Assembly: GCF_016031655.1 (NCBI RefSeq)
Contig: NZ_JACCHQ010000001.1
Coordinates: 827,020-891,019, forward strand
Reading direction: 5' to 3'
DNA: 64,000 nucleotides
Source of the DNA: Bradyrhizobium glycinis
GTDB lineage: Bacteria; Pseudomonadota; Alphaproteobacteria; Rhizobiales; Xanthobacteraceae
Shown: piece after piece, positions 26,433-34,943 of the stretch
Numbering within the stretch: position 1 is the first letter of the stretch
Layout: each line of letters starts with the position of its first letter
Notes under the pieces: generated by a model
Told to the model about the DNA's origin: nothing
The model's database searches: none
Seen by the model: the letters and a program-made list of their open reading frames with translations, nothing else
Position numbers and translations under genes: made by a program

Positions 26433-27379
26433 GGCCCGCCCTCGCGGTTCGCCAGGGTGCGGAACGACAGCGCGGTGAGGGTCATCAGCGCGGCCAGCGT
26501 CAGCAGCGTCGCCGCCGAAGCCTTGCCGATGTCGTAGTGCTCGACCGCCTGCTGGTAGATGTAGAACAGCACGAGGTTGGTCGCGTTGGACGGACCGCCC
26601 TGGGTCATGACGAAGACGTGGTCGACCTGCGTCACCGCGTTGAGCGTGGCGATGACGGTGACGAACAGGAAGGTGGGCTTGAGCTCCGGCAGGATGATGT
26701 GGCGCAGCCGCCGATACGGCCCGGCGCCGTCGAGATGCGCGGCCTCCATGACATCCTCAGGCACGGCCTGGAGGCCGGCGAGGAAGAACAGCATGTAATA
26801 GCCGGCGTTCTTCCAGATCGTGATGATCATGATCGCAGTGAGCGCGATGTCGGGGTCGCCGAGCCAGTTCGGCAGCACCGGAAGCAGCCGGCCGATGTAA
26901 TAGTCGAGCAGGCCGACATTCGGCAGGAAGATGAACAGGAACAGCGCGGAGGCCGCGACCATCGGGATCAGCACCGGCAGGAACAGCGCGGCGCGCAGCG
27001 CACTGGTCACCGCGTTGGTGCGCGACAGCGCCAGCGCGAACAGCAGCGCCAGCGCGATGCTCGGCACCGCCGTGCCGACGGCGTAGATCAAATTGTTGAC
27101 GATGGCGCCGGTGAAGGCGGGGTCGGCAAGCACGGCGCTGATGTTCTCAAAGCCGACGAAACGCACCGGCGCCTTCGGGCTCGCGCGCTGATAGAGCGCA
27201 TCCACGAGCACGCGGCCCATCGCGCCATAGGTGAACAGCGCGAGGAAGATCAGCGACGGCAGCAGCAGCAAATAGGCCGGCAGCGAGGCCTTGAAGCGGC
27301 CCAGGACCCGCTTCAGGACGCGTAGACGCGGTGCCGCCGACGTCGCGACCGGGAGAGCCGCGGGTTCAGCGAGGCTCAT
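26429..27379 (-). CDS. ugpA: ABC transporter permease, UgpA-like
   Basis: A 316-residue inner-membrane permease with the EAA motif EAAHLDGAGPYRRLRHIILP (near residues 205-225). A longer in-frame start at 27406 runs into the upstream gene; ATG at 27379 lies one base past the phosphoesterase stop. Partner of the UgpE-like permease. No ATPase (UgpC) gene is present in the operon, so it must be supplied from elsewhere, as occurs for some sugar/glycerol-phosphate ABC importers. Confidence 0.9.
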   Translation of the reverse strand: MSLAEPAALPVATSAAPRLRVLKRVLGRFKASLPAYLLLLPSLIFLALFTYGAMGRVLVDALYQRASPKAPVRFVGFENISAVLADPAFTGAIVNNLIYAVGTAVPSIALALLFALALSRTNAVTSALRAALFLPVLIPMVAASALFLFIFLPNVGLLDYYIGRLLPVLPNWLGDPDIALTAIMIITIWKNAGYYMLFFLAGLQAVPEDVMEAAHLDGAGPYRRLRHIILPELKPTFLFVTVIATLNAVTQVDHVFVMTQGGPSNATNLVLFYIYQQAVEHYDIGKASAATLLTLAALMTLTALSFRTLANREGGP

Positions 27380-27380
27380 C

Positions 27381-28232
27381 TCATCGCGCCGGGAAATTGA
27401 GTGCATAGTCGCGGCCGTCCACTCCGGCCGGTGGCTCGAAGGGGAAGCGCAGACTCTGGTCGAGGAAATCGTGGCTGTGCACGACCAGGTTCTCCTGGTC
27501 GATCAGCACGACGCCATAGGCCGGCGGCTCGTGGCTGGCGAGATGCTGGCTGGCCGCAACGTCGAGCTCGAACCAGACCTGGTGGTTGGTGCCGCGCAGC
27601 GTCGAGAATGGGATCTTGCCGTAGCTGCCGAAGATCGGCCGGTGCACATGGCCGAAGAAGAGATGGCGGATCCGCGCGCGATACGGCGCGATGACTTCCG
27701 CGAATTCGGCGCTCTGCTTCAGCGCGATCTCGTCCATGGCGTGCACGCCGACCGGGAACGGCGGATGATGCATGAACACGACGAACTCTTGGTCGTCGGG
27801 CGCGCCGGCGAGCGTGCTCGCCAGCCAGCCGAGGCGCTTTGCGCACATCTCGCCGGCATGGCTGGTCTCGTCCAGCGTGTCGAGGAAGACGAACAGGCCG
27901 TGCTCGGTGGTGCGCGTGCCCTGCACGAAGCCGTTGGAATCGCGCGGAGCGGCCTTTAGTGCGTCGAGGCAGGTGACGCGCTTGTCGTGATTGCCGACCA
28001 TCGCGATGTAGGGAATTTTCAGCGCCGCCATCGCCTCGGCGAAATTGGCGTAGGATTCAGCCTCGCCCCAATGGGTGAGATCGCCGGTCACGACCGCGAA
28101 CGCAGCGTCGGACTGGTGCTTGTTGATGTCGGCGATCGCCGCGTCCAGCCGGGCGCGCGGATCGAGCCCGTAGAGCTTCAAGCCGGGGTTCGCGAGATGC
28201 GTGTCGGTGAGGTGGATGAATTTGAAGGGCAT
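27381..28232 (-). CDS. Metallophosphoesterase (class III phosphodiesterase, CpdA/GpdQ-like)
   Basis: A 283-residue calcineurin-like phosphoesterase. The full set of metal-binding motifs is visible: HLTDTHL, VVTGDLTHWG, MVGNHDKR, HHPPFP and FGHVHRPI. Such enzymes hydrolyse cAMP or glycerophosphodiesters. As first gene of a UgpA/E/B-like operon, hydrolysis of glycerophosphodiesters taken up by the transporter is the likelier role (inference). ATG at 28232 (MPFKFIHLTDTHL) is chosen; the frame is open to 28277. A Pho-box-like site lies about 80 nt upstream. Confidence 0.88.
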   Translation of the reverse strand: MPFKFIHLTDTHLANPGLKLYGLDPRARLDAAIADINKHQSDAAFAVVTGDLTHWGEAESYANFAEAMAALKIPYIAMVGNHDKRVTCLDALKAAPRDSNGFVQGTRTTEHGLFVFLDTLDETSHAGEMCAKRLGWLASTLAGAPDDQEFVVFMHHPPFPVGVHAMDEIALKQSAEFAEVIAPYRARIRHLFFGHVHRPIFGSYGKIPFSTLRGTNHQVWFELDVAASQHLASHEPPAYGVVLIDQENLVVHSHDFLDQSLRFPFEPPAGVDGRDYALNFPAR

Positions 28233-28308
28233 GGGCGCGCTGTATCGGGACGGTTGGAGGATCGGCGCCTCCGGCAAGACGGCGCTGTCAGCCCGTTAGA
28301 GCGCGTGT

Positions 28309-28326
28309 GTTTCAGTTTGATGACAG
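28309..28326 (-). promoter_or_regulatory. Pho-box-like site upstream of the Ugp-like operon
   Basis: On the minus strand it reads CTGTCAT-CAAA-CTGAAAC: the first half-site is a perfect Pho-box match and the second matches 4 of 7. It lies about 80 nt upstream of the first operon gene. ugp operons are PhoB-regulated in several bacteria, so the position is meaningful, but the second half is weak. Confidence 0.42.
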
Positions 28327-28372
28327 CGGTTCCGCGGTCTCCGAATTCCACTGGATGCGACGCGAAATCTCC

Positions 28373-28466
28373 AAAACAACCCCATGCACAGTAGCCAATG
28401 GTTGTCGGGACAATGGCTTACGCGTTTTCCGACGCAAGTTGACACGTCGGGCAAAACAGGGGGCAT
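28373..28466 (+). repeat. Dispersed ~94-bp element, copy A
   Basis: Begins with AAAACAACCCCATGCACAGT and ends with CGTCGGGCAAAACAGGGGG-CAT; the middle differs from the second copy at 63510. The two copies share both ends in the same orientation and almost the same length. Not within a gene. Confidence 0.75.
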
Positions 28467-28596
28467 GTTGCCTGTATCGGAAATCCGCGTGGCGCGGTGT
28501 CAGCTGGCTCCCGAATGGCTTCGCCAGCACCGAAGGCGCAATCCTCCACTCGGAAGCAATTCCGGCAGAGCCAAGTGGTCTTGCTCGTGTTGCAGC

Positions 28597-29241
28597 TCAG
28601 GACGCTGGCTGCTCCCGCGCGAGGCGCCGCCGTGCCGGGGGGCGCTGCCCCAGCATGGCTGCGAGCTGCCGCGCGCAGGTTCTCAGCGGCTCTGCGTTCT
28701 GCTGCGCTTTGGCGATCGCAATGGCGCCGGAGTAGGACGCGACGACAAACGTCGCCAGCTCCTCCGCTTGCCGGGCCTGCTGCGCATCCGATCTCTCGCT
28801 CCGCAGCTTGTCAGCAACGGCATCCCGCCAGACTGCAAAGATGTGACGCATCGCCTCCTGGAATTCGGGATCTGCCAACGACAGCTCGATTGCAAGATTG
28901 TTGAGCGGGCAGCCCAGCACGGTGCCGCGGTTGTCGATCGACTCGGCGATATCGTCGAAGGCGCGCAGGATTCCGTCCAGCGCCGTGCGGGCATGGCGGA
29001 CAGTATCAATCCAACTTTCCTGAACGGCCGGACCGACTCTTTCCTTGATCACGGCAAGCCCGAGCGATTTCTTGGTCGGAAAATGATGGTGGAGGGCGCC
29101 GCCGGTGACGCCGGCTTCTCGCATGATGTCGTGCGTGCTGGTCGAATGATAGCCCCGGGCCTGAAACGCCGCTGCTGCAACATCGAGAATGCGCGCGCGC
29201 AACGCTAGCGGATCATACGTACGTTTTTTTTCGCCAATCAT
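28597..29241 (-). CDS. TetR/AcrR family transcriptional repressor
   Basis: A 214-residue TetR-type regulator. The helix-turn-helix is residues about 25-55 (STHDIMREAGVTGGALHHHF), preceded by the family-like [19 protein letters not shown]. The ligand domain (GCPLNNLAIELSLADPEFQ) is of the AcrR/YxaF type. ATG at 29241 (MIGEKKRTYDP) is chosen; an in-frame extension to 29433 crosses the divergent operator and is rejected. It is divergent from a NIPSNAP-GST-SnoaL-like operon, with a palindrome between them, implying it represses that operon and maybe itself. Confidence 0.88.
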   Translation of the reverse strand: MIGEKKRTYDPLALRARILDVAAAAFQARGYHSTSTHDIMREAGVTGGALHHHFPTKKSLGLAVIKERVGPAVQESWIDTVRHARTALDGILRAFDDIAESIDNRGTVLGCPLNNLAIELSLADPEFQEAMRHIFAVWRDAVADKLRSERSDAQQARQAEELATFVVASYSGAIAIAKAQQNAEPLRTCARQLAAMLGQRPPARRRLAREQPAS

Positions 29242-29272
29242 GTCCTGGTCACCTCCGTCACAATCTAGCAGC

Positions 29273-29301
29273 TTGACAAAACCGGGCAACCGGTTTGTAT
29301 T
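29273..29301 (+). promoter_or_regulatory. Promoter with overlapping TetR-type operator
   Basis: TTGACA (29273-29278) is spaced 17 nt from TGTATT (29296-29301). The spacer carries a perfect 7-4-7 inverted repeat AAACCGG-GCAA-CCGGTTT (29279-29296), well placed for a repressor to block RNA polymerase. A further ACCGGT lies at 29314-29319. Downstream is the NIPSNAP gene start at 29342. Confidence 0.68.
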
Positions 29302-29341
29302 TGAAACAGGACGACCGGTCTTTTCTGGAGCCGACTGCACC

Positions 29342-30115
29342 ATGATCTCCTTTGAAGTTGCCCCATCCGCCGCCACGTTAGAGCACTGCAGCCCGATCAT
29401 CGATCTGCGGCAGTACACGCTGCATCCGGGCACGCGAGATCAATTCATCGAGCTCTTCGATGGCGAGTTCGTCGAAACGCAGGAAAGCGTGGGAATGCGG
29501 ATCATCGGCCAGTTTCGGGATCTGGGCGATCCCAATCGCTTCGTGTGGATGAGAGGCTTTCCCGACATGCCGTCACGCAAGGAGGCGCTGACGGCGTTCT
29601 ATGAGCAGGGTGAAGCATGGCGGCGCTTCAGCGCGCTGGCCCGTTCTCAGATGATCGACAGCAGCGACGCGCTGCTGCTCCACCCGATCCGTCCGGATGC
29701 CGCCTTTGCCCTCGCGCGTGCGGCGGATCGGCCGTCCGTCAATTCACCGCTCTCGCCGGGATTGATCGTCGCCACCGTCCATCCACTGCCACAGCCGGTC
29801 GATGCCGACTTCCTTGAATTCTTCCAGGAGAATGTCGTGCCGATTCTCACCGCTGCGGGCGGGCGCCTCGTTGGCCTATTCGCTACTGAACACAGCCCCA
29901 ACAATTTCCCCGCGCTGCCGCTTCGGGAAGGCGAGAATGTTTTCATTTGCTTTGTCGCATTCGACAGTCTGGCGGCCTATCACAAGTCCATGACCGTCCT
30001 CGGTCATAACTCCGAATGGCGGCGCGAAATCCATCCCGCTCTGCTTAGGCGTCTTCAGGGGCGTCCACACATCTTGAGACTCGCGCCGACGTCGCGCTCA
30101 CAGCTGCGCCCGTGA
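29342..30115 (+). CDS. NIPSNAP family protein
   Basis: About 257 residues. The N-terminal half has NIPSNAP features (IIDLRQYTLHPGTRDQFIEL, GMRIIGQFRDLGDPNRFVWMRGF), a ferredoxin-like fold found in many small-molecule-modifying or binding proteins, and the second half repeats the pattern (ATVHPLPQPVDADFLEF...). ATG at 29342 follows CTGGAG; an in-frame extension upstream to 29189 overlaps the operator and TetR gene. First gene of a probable operon with a GST and a SnoaL-like protein, controlled by the TetR repressor. Biochemical role unknown. Confidence 0.82.
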   Translation: MISFEVAPSAATLEHCSPIIDLRQYTLHPGTRDQFIELFDGEFVETQESVGMRIIGQFRDLGDPNRFVWMRGFPDMPSRKEALTAFYEQGEAWRRFSALARSQMIDSSDALLLHPIRPDAAFALARAADRPSVNSPLSPGLIVATVHPLPQPVDADFLEFFQENVVPILTAAGGRLVGLFATEHSPNNFPALPLREGENVFICFVAFDSLAAYHKSMTVLGHNSEWRREIHPALLRRLQGRPHILRLAPTSRSQLRP

Positions 30116-30194
30116 CGACCTGTTTGCATCAAGACCGCAAGCCATTCGTCTCGGGCGCCGGCCTGGCGAACCTAAACATATCCGGGAGGCAGCA

Positions 30195-30917
30195 ATGGAC
30201 ACTGTCAACGCGCCGCTCCGACTGTTCTCGGGCCCGCTCAGCATGTTCGGTGCCAAGGCGCAAATCGCGGCACTCGAAAAGGGGCTGGACTTCGAGCTTG
30301 TGATGGTTCCGTTCGAAACGAGTTACGAGCCGAAGCACCCGGACGTGCTGCGCGTCAATCCGAAGCGGCAGGTCCCGATCCTCATTCACGGCGACCTTGA
30401 GATCTTCGATTCCACCCAGATCTTCGAATATTTCGAGGATCTGCAACCTGAGCCGGCGCTTTGGCCGACGGACGTCAAGGAGCGAGCGCAGGCGCGTTTG
30501 CTCGAGCTCAAATCCGACGAAGTCTATTTTCTCCACATCGTTCGCTTGATGGGCCTTCCCTGGGGCAGTGAGGATTCGGCAGCCGTGTCGGCCCGCGCAG
30601 GGGCCGCCCGATACTACGAAGACATGGAGGCACTTCTCTTACAGCGAGATTACCTGGCGGGCCGCTACTCCTTTGCCGACATTGCATTCTACATGGCACA
30701 CGTGTTCGGCGCTCGCATGGGGGCCCCGGCGACCGACGCAACGCCGGCTGTGCTGCGCTGGCGCGACCGCATCAGCGCCAGACCGGCTGTGCACGCCGTC
30801 CTCGGACCGATGGTGACGTTTCTCAGATCACGAGGACGGTCGGTGCCGGATTTCCTGAGTTCTCTCGGCTCTACTGTGACCGCACCGTCTGGCAGCACGC
30901 CGGGCGCGTCACGCTGA
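30195..30917 (+). CDS. Glutathione S-transferase family protein
   Basis: A 240-residue GST. The N-terminal thioredoxin-like domain has RLFSGPLSMFGAKAQIAALE and the cis-Pro region NPKRQVPILIHGD followed by the Glu/Asp-Ser motif FDSTQIFEYFED that contacts glutathione. An all-helical C-terminal domain contains LLQRDYLAGRYSFADIAF. Catalytic Ser/Cys is probably the Ser near residue 16. In an operon with a NIPSNAP protein upstream (80-nt gap) and a SnoaL-like protein 15 nt downstream; role likely detoxification or ring-modification (inference). Confidence 0.9.
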   Translation: MDTVNAPLRLFSGPLSMFGAKAQIAALEKGLDFELVMVPFETSYEPKHPDVLRVNPKRQVPILIHGDLEIFDSTQIFEYFEDLQPEPALWPTDVKERAQARLLELKSDEVYFLHIVRLMGLPWGSEDSAAVSARAGAARYYEDMEALLLQRDYLAGRYSFADIAFYMAHVFGARMGAPATDATPAVLRWRDRISARPAVHAVLGPMVTFLRSRGRSVPDFLSSLGSTVTAPSGSTPGASR

Positions 30918-30931
30918 CGAAGGACGATACG

Positions 30932-31318
30932 ATGTTGTCGGAACTTACGGAGCACGCGATCCAATCCGCCCTGACGCGATACGAGGAGCTGTTTTCGCGA
31001 GGAGACGTCGAAGCCATTGTTGAGGATTTTACGGAGGACGTGCGAGTCCGCTATGGCGCCCATCCGCCGTTCGCCGGCAAATCCCAGCTTCGAGATCTGC
31101 TCCGGCAGCGATTTGCTCGGATGCGTGACTACCGGCTGTCCAAGCGTCTGGAGTTCATCTCGGCCCCGAGATTCGCGTCCTCGTGGACGGGTTCCTGGGT
31201 CGACGCCGAGTCCCAGATGCGTATGAACGTCTACGGCGTCGAGCTTCTCACGGTGCGAGCCGGTAGGTTTTGCGAGTGGTCCGCCGCGGTCACGACTTGG
31301 CAGGCTGTTGAGCACTAA
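30932..31318 (+). CDS. SnoaL/NTF2-like protein
   Basis: A 128-residue protein of the NTF2-like fold: QSALTRYEELFSRGDVEAIV helix, TEDVRVRYGAHPPFAGKSQL, then MNVYGVELLTVRAGRFCEWS. Such proteins act as small-molecule isomerases, hydrolases or binding proteins. Third gene of the TetR-controlled operon, 14 nt after the GST gene. No catalytic residues can be asserted from sequence alone. Confidence 0.82.
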   Translation: MLSELTEHAIQSALTRYEELFSRGDVEAIVEDFTEDVRVRYGAHPPFAGKSQLRDLLRQRFARMRDYRLSKRLEFISAPRFASSWTGSWVDAESQMRMNVYGVELLTVRAGRFCEWSAAVTTWQAVEH

Positions 31319-31356
31319 GCCGCGCTTGCTCGCTCAGTCCGTTGTTGGCGAGGCGC

Positions 31357-32829
31357 TTAGGTCCCGCAGAACGTCTGCAACACCCGCTGATCCGGCAGCG
31401 GCGGATCGGCGTAGGCGGCGTAGTCTGGCTGGTCGTCGAACGGCCTCGCCAGCACCTTCACCAATTCCTCGAACGGCGCGTAATCGTCGTCGTTCACCGC
31501 GGCCTGGATCACGGCCTCGACGCGGTGGTTGCGCGGGATGAACAGCGGATTGACGGCGTGCATGGCCGCCTGCCGCTCGGTCGCGGTCTGCGGCTCCAGC
31601 GCGACGCGCGCGCGCCAGCGGCCGGCCCATTCGTCGAAGGCTGCAGGGTCCATGAACTGCGCGCGCACCTCAGTGCCGTCATCGGCGGCGGCATCACCGA
31701 GCTTGCGGAAGGTGAGGGTGAAATCGGCCTGGTTCTTGGCCATGGCATCGAGCAGGTCCTGGATCAGCGCATCGTCGCCGTCGCGCTCCGTGAACAGGCC
31801 GACCTTCCTGCGCAGGCCGGCCTGATAGGCGGCGCTGAACTGGTCGGAGAACGCGCCGAGAATGTCCTGGGCTTCGGCGACTGCCTTCTCCTGCTCGTCC
31901 GAAAATACCGGCAGCAGGCATTCGGCGAGGCGCGTCAGATTCCACAAGCCGATGCGCGGCTGGTTGGCATAGGCGTAGCGGCCCATCTCGTCGATCGAGG
32001 AAAAGACCTGCGCCGGATTGTAGGAATCCATGAAGGCGCAGGGGCCGTAATCGATGGTCTCGCCTGAAATCGACGTGTTGTCGGTGTTCATCACGCCATG
32101 GATGAAGCCGACCAGCAGCCAACGCGCGATCAGCTCGGCCTGGCGCGCGACGACCGCCGCGAGCAGGGCGTGATAGGGCCGCTCGGCCTGCAGCAACTCC
32201 GGATAGTGGCGCGCGATGACGTGATCGGCGAGCCGGCGGATCGCCTCGGTGTCGCGGCGGACGGCGAAGAACTGGAAGGTGCCGACGCGGATGTGGCTGG
32301 AGGCGACGCGGGTCAGCACCGCGCCGGGCAGTGCGGTCTCGCGGATGACATGCTCGCCGGTGACGACCGCCGCGAGCGAGCGCGTGGTCGGAATGCCGAG
32401 CGCATACATGGCCTCGCTGACGATGTATTCGCGCAGCACCGGGCCGAGCGCGGCGCGGCCATCGCCGCGGCGGGAGAACGGGGTGGGGCCCGATCCCTTG
32501 AGCTGGATGTCGCGGCGGACGCCGTCCTTGTCGATGACCTCGCCGAGCAGGATGGCGCGGCCGTCGCCGAGCTGCGGCACGAAATGCCCGAACTGGTGCC
32601 CGGCATAGGCCATGGCGATGGGATCCGCGCCGGCGGGAACCGTCTTGCCGGCCAGGATCTCGGCCCCTTCCGCCGTCTCTAGCATGTCGGGATCAAGCCC
32701 GAGCTGGACCGCCAGCGGCCGGTTCAGCTTGATCAGCCGGGGGGCGGCCACAGGGGTCGGCGCGACGCGGGCGAAGAAGCTGTCCGGCAGCGCCGAATAG
32801 GAGTTCTGGAAGGGGAAATGGACCGTCAT
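31357..32829 (-). CDS. selO: SelO (YdiU) protein adenylyltransferase
   Basis: A 490-residue pseudokinase-fold enzyme of the SelO/YdiU family, which transfers AMP to protein Ser/Thr/Tyr. Typical segments: [50 protein letters not shown] and [20 protein letters not shown] with active-site Asn/Asp. The C terminus ends FCGT, placing Cys in the position that is selenocysteine in eukaryotic SelO. ATG at 32829 is chosen; the open extension to 32907 lies over the aspS promoter region. Confidence 0.93.
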   Translation of the reverse strand: MTVHFPFQNSYSALPDSFFARVAPTPVAAPRLIKLNRPLAVQLGLDPDMLETAEGAEILAGKTVPAGADPIAMAYAGHQFGHFVPQLGDGRAILLGEVIDKDGVRRDIQLKGSGPTPFSRRGDGRAALGPVLREYIVSEAMYALGIPTTRSLAAVVTGEHVIRETALPGAVLTRVASSHIRVGTFQFFAVRRDTEAIRRLADHVIARHYPELLQAERPYHALLAAVVARQAELIARWLLVGFIHGVMNTDNTSISGETIDYGPCAFMDSYNPAQVFSSIDEMGRYAYANQPRIGLWNLTRLAECLLPVFSDEQEKAVAEAQDILGAFSDQFSAAYQAGLRRKVGLFTERDGDDALIQDLLDAMAKNQADFTLTFRKLGDAAADDGTEVRAQFMDPAAFDEWAGRWRARVALEPQTATERQAAMHAVNPLFIPRNHRVEAVIQAAVNDDDYAPFEELVKVLARPFDDQPDYAAYADPPLPDQRVLQTFCGT

Positions 32830-33026
32830 GGGCTCAAGATAGGTCTGGAACGCCTGATGGCAAAGGCTCGGTCTCTGATAAGCCAAAAATGGGCCCTTCG
32901 GGTCCAAAACAGGCCGTTCCCTTGGTTGCCGCCTTGGTCCTCGTCGGGTAAACCCTGCCGCAACTTCGGACCGGTCGTTTCAGGCCGTTCGATTCGCCTC
33001 CTTTCGACATCGATTTTAGGACGACC

Positions 33027-34799
33027 ATGCATCGCTACCGGTCACATACATGCGGCGCGCTCCGCGAGAGCAATATCGGCGAGACCATCCGCCTCTCCGG
33101 CTGGGTCCATCGCGTCCGCGACCATGGCGGCGTGCTGTTCATCGACCTGCGCGACCATTACGGCCTGGCCCAGTGCGTGGTCGATCCGGACTCGGCGGCG
33201 TTCTCGCTCGCCGAAAAGCTGCGTTCGGAATTCGTGGTCAAGATGGACGGCAAGGTCCGCCGCCGCCCCGAAGGCACCGACAATGATGACCTGCCTACCG
33301 GCAAGGTCGAGGTCTATGTCAACGAGATCGAGGTGCTGGGCCCGGCCGGCGACCTGCCGCTGCCGGTGTTCGGCGACCAGGAATATCCCGAAGACATCCG
33401 CCTGAAGTATCGCTTCCTGGACCTCCGCCGCGAGAAGCTGCACCAGAACATCATGACGCGCGTCGAGATCATCAAGTCGATGCGCCGGCGCATGGAGGGG
33501 CAGGGCTTCTTCGAGTTCAACACACCGATCCTGACCGCGTCCTCGCCGGAAGGCGCACGCGACTTCCTCGTCCCGTCGCGCATCCATCCCGGCAAGTTCT
33601 ACGCGCTGCCGCAGGCGCCACAGCAGTACAAGCAGCTGCTCATGATGAGCGGCTTCGATCGCTATTTCCAGATCGCGCCCTGTTTCCGCGACGAGGACCC
33701 GCGCGCCGACCGTCTGCCCGGCGAGTTCTACCAGCTCGACGTCGAAATGAGCTTCGTCACGCAGGAAGACGTGTTCGCGGCGATGGAGCCGGTGATCACG
33801 GGCGTCTTTGAAGAGTTTGCCAAGGGCAAGCCGGTCACCAAGGGCTGGCGCCGGATTCCGTTCGCGGAAGCGCTGCGCAAGTATGGCAGCGACAAGCCGG
33901 ACCTGCGCAACCCCATCGAGATGCAGGACGTCTCCGAGCACTTCCGCGGCTCCGGCTTCAAGGTGTTCGCGCGCATGTTAGAGGATCCCAAGAACCAGGT
34001 CTGGGCGATTCCCGCAGCGGGCGGCGGCAGCCGCGCCTTCTGCGACCGCATGAACTCGTGGGCGCAAGGCGAGGGACAGCCCGGCCTCGGCTACATCATG
34101 TGGCGCGAGGGCGGCGAGGGCGCCGGTCCCCTCGCCAACAACATCGGGCCCGAGCGCACCGCCGCGATCCGCGCACAGCTCGGCGTCAAGGAAGGCGATG
34201 CCGCCTTCTTCGTCGCCGGCGATCCCGACAAGTTCTGGAAGTTCTCAGGGCTTGCCCGCAACAAGGTCGGCGAGGAATTGAACCTCACCGACAAGGAGCG
34301 GTTCGAGCTCGCCTGGATCGTCGACTTCCCGATGTACGAGTACAACGAGGACGACAAGAAGGTCGACTTCTCGCACAACCCGTTCTCGATGCCGCAAGGC
34401 GGGCTGGAGGCGCTGAAGAGCCAGGATCCACTGACCATCAAGGCGTTCCAGTACGACATTACCTGCAACGGCTACGAGATCGCCTCGGGCGGCATCCGCA
34501 ACCACGTGCCGGAAGCCATGGTGAAGGCGTTCGAGATCGCAGGTTACGGCGAGCAGGAAGTGGTCGAGCGGTTCGGCGGCATGTACCGCGCCTTCCAGTA
34601 CGGCGCCCCGCCGCACGGCGGCATGGCCGCAGGCGTCGACCGCATCGTGATGCTGCTCTGCGGCACCACGAATTTGCGCGAGATCTCGCTGTTCCCGATG
34701 AACCAGCAGGCCATGGACCTCCTGATGGGCGCCCCGTCGGAAGCCACCACGAAACAGCTCCGCGAGCTGCACATCCGGGTGAACCTGCCGCAGAAGTGA
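33027..34799 (+). CDS. aspS: Aspartyl-tRNA synthetase
   Basis: Class IIb synthetase of 590 residues that charges tRNA-Asp. N-terminal OB domain ([20 protein letters not shown]), class II motif 2 ([16 protein letters not shown]), a GAD insert, and motif 3 ([18 protein letters not shown]) are all present. Alphaproteobacteria usually use a non-discriminating AspRS together with GatCAB; specificity cannot be read here. Divergent from selO; followed by a palindromic repeat. Confidence 0.97.
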   Translation: MHRYRSHTCGALRESNIGETIRLSGWVHRVRDHGGVLFIDLRDHYGLAQCVVDPDSAAFSLAEKLRSEFVVKMDGKVRRRPEGTDNDDLPTGKVEVYVNEIEVLGPAGDLPLPVFGDQEYPEDIRLKYRFLDLRREKLHQNIMTRVEIIKSMRRRMEGQGFFEFNTPILTASSPEGARDFLVPSRIHPGKFYALPQAPQQYKQLLMMSGFDRYFQIAPCFRDEDPRADRLPGEFYQLDVEMSFVTQEDVFAAMEPVITGVFEEFAKGKPVTKGWRRIPFAEALRKYGSDKPDLRNPIEMQDVSEHFRGSGFKVFARMLEDPKNQVWAIPAAGGGSRAFCDRMNSWAQGEGQPGLGYIMWREGGEGAGPLANNIGPERTAAIRAQLGVKEGDAAFFVAGDPDKFWKFSGLARNKVGEELNLTDKERFELAWIVDFPMYEYNEDDKKVDFSHNPFSMPQGGLEALKSQDPLTIKAFQYDITCNGYEIASGGIRNHVPEAMVKAFEIAGYGEQEVVERFGGMYRAFQYGAPPHGGMAAGVDRIVMLLCGTTNLREISLFPMNQQAMDLLMGAPSEATTKQLRELHIRVNLPQK

Positions 34800-34810
34800 C
34801 GCTGTTCTTA

Positions 34811-34896
34811 CCCCGTCATTGGGAGCGCAGCGAAGCAATCCAGAATCTTTCCGCGGAGGGACTCTGGATTGCTTCGCTGTGCTCGCAATGACGGGG
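34811..34896. repeat. Palindromic dispersed repeat, copy 3
   Basis: Between aspS and the large envelope protein gene: CCCCGTCATT at the left, inner arms AAGCAATCCAGAATC.. / ..CTGGATTGCTT and AATGACGGGG at the right. 86 bp, same family as 14644. Confidence 0.85.
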
Positions 34897-34943
34897 TGGG
34901 ATTTTCGCCAGGCCAGTTGCCGGCGCTTTCGCAGCAATAAGCC

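Noticed and set aside
29189..29341. N-terminal extension of the NIPSNAP gene
   Set aside because: The extension crosses the promoter/operator and the divergent TetR start; ATG 29342 with CTGGAG upstream is better.
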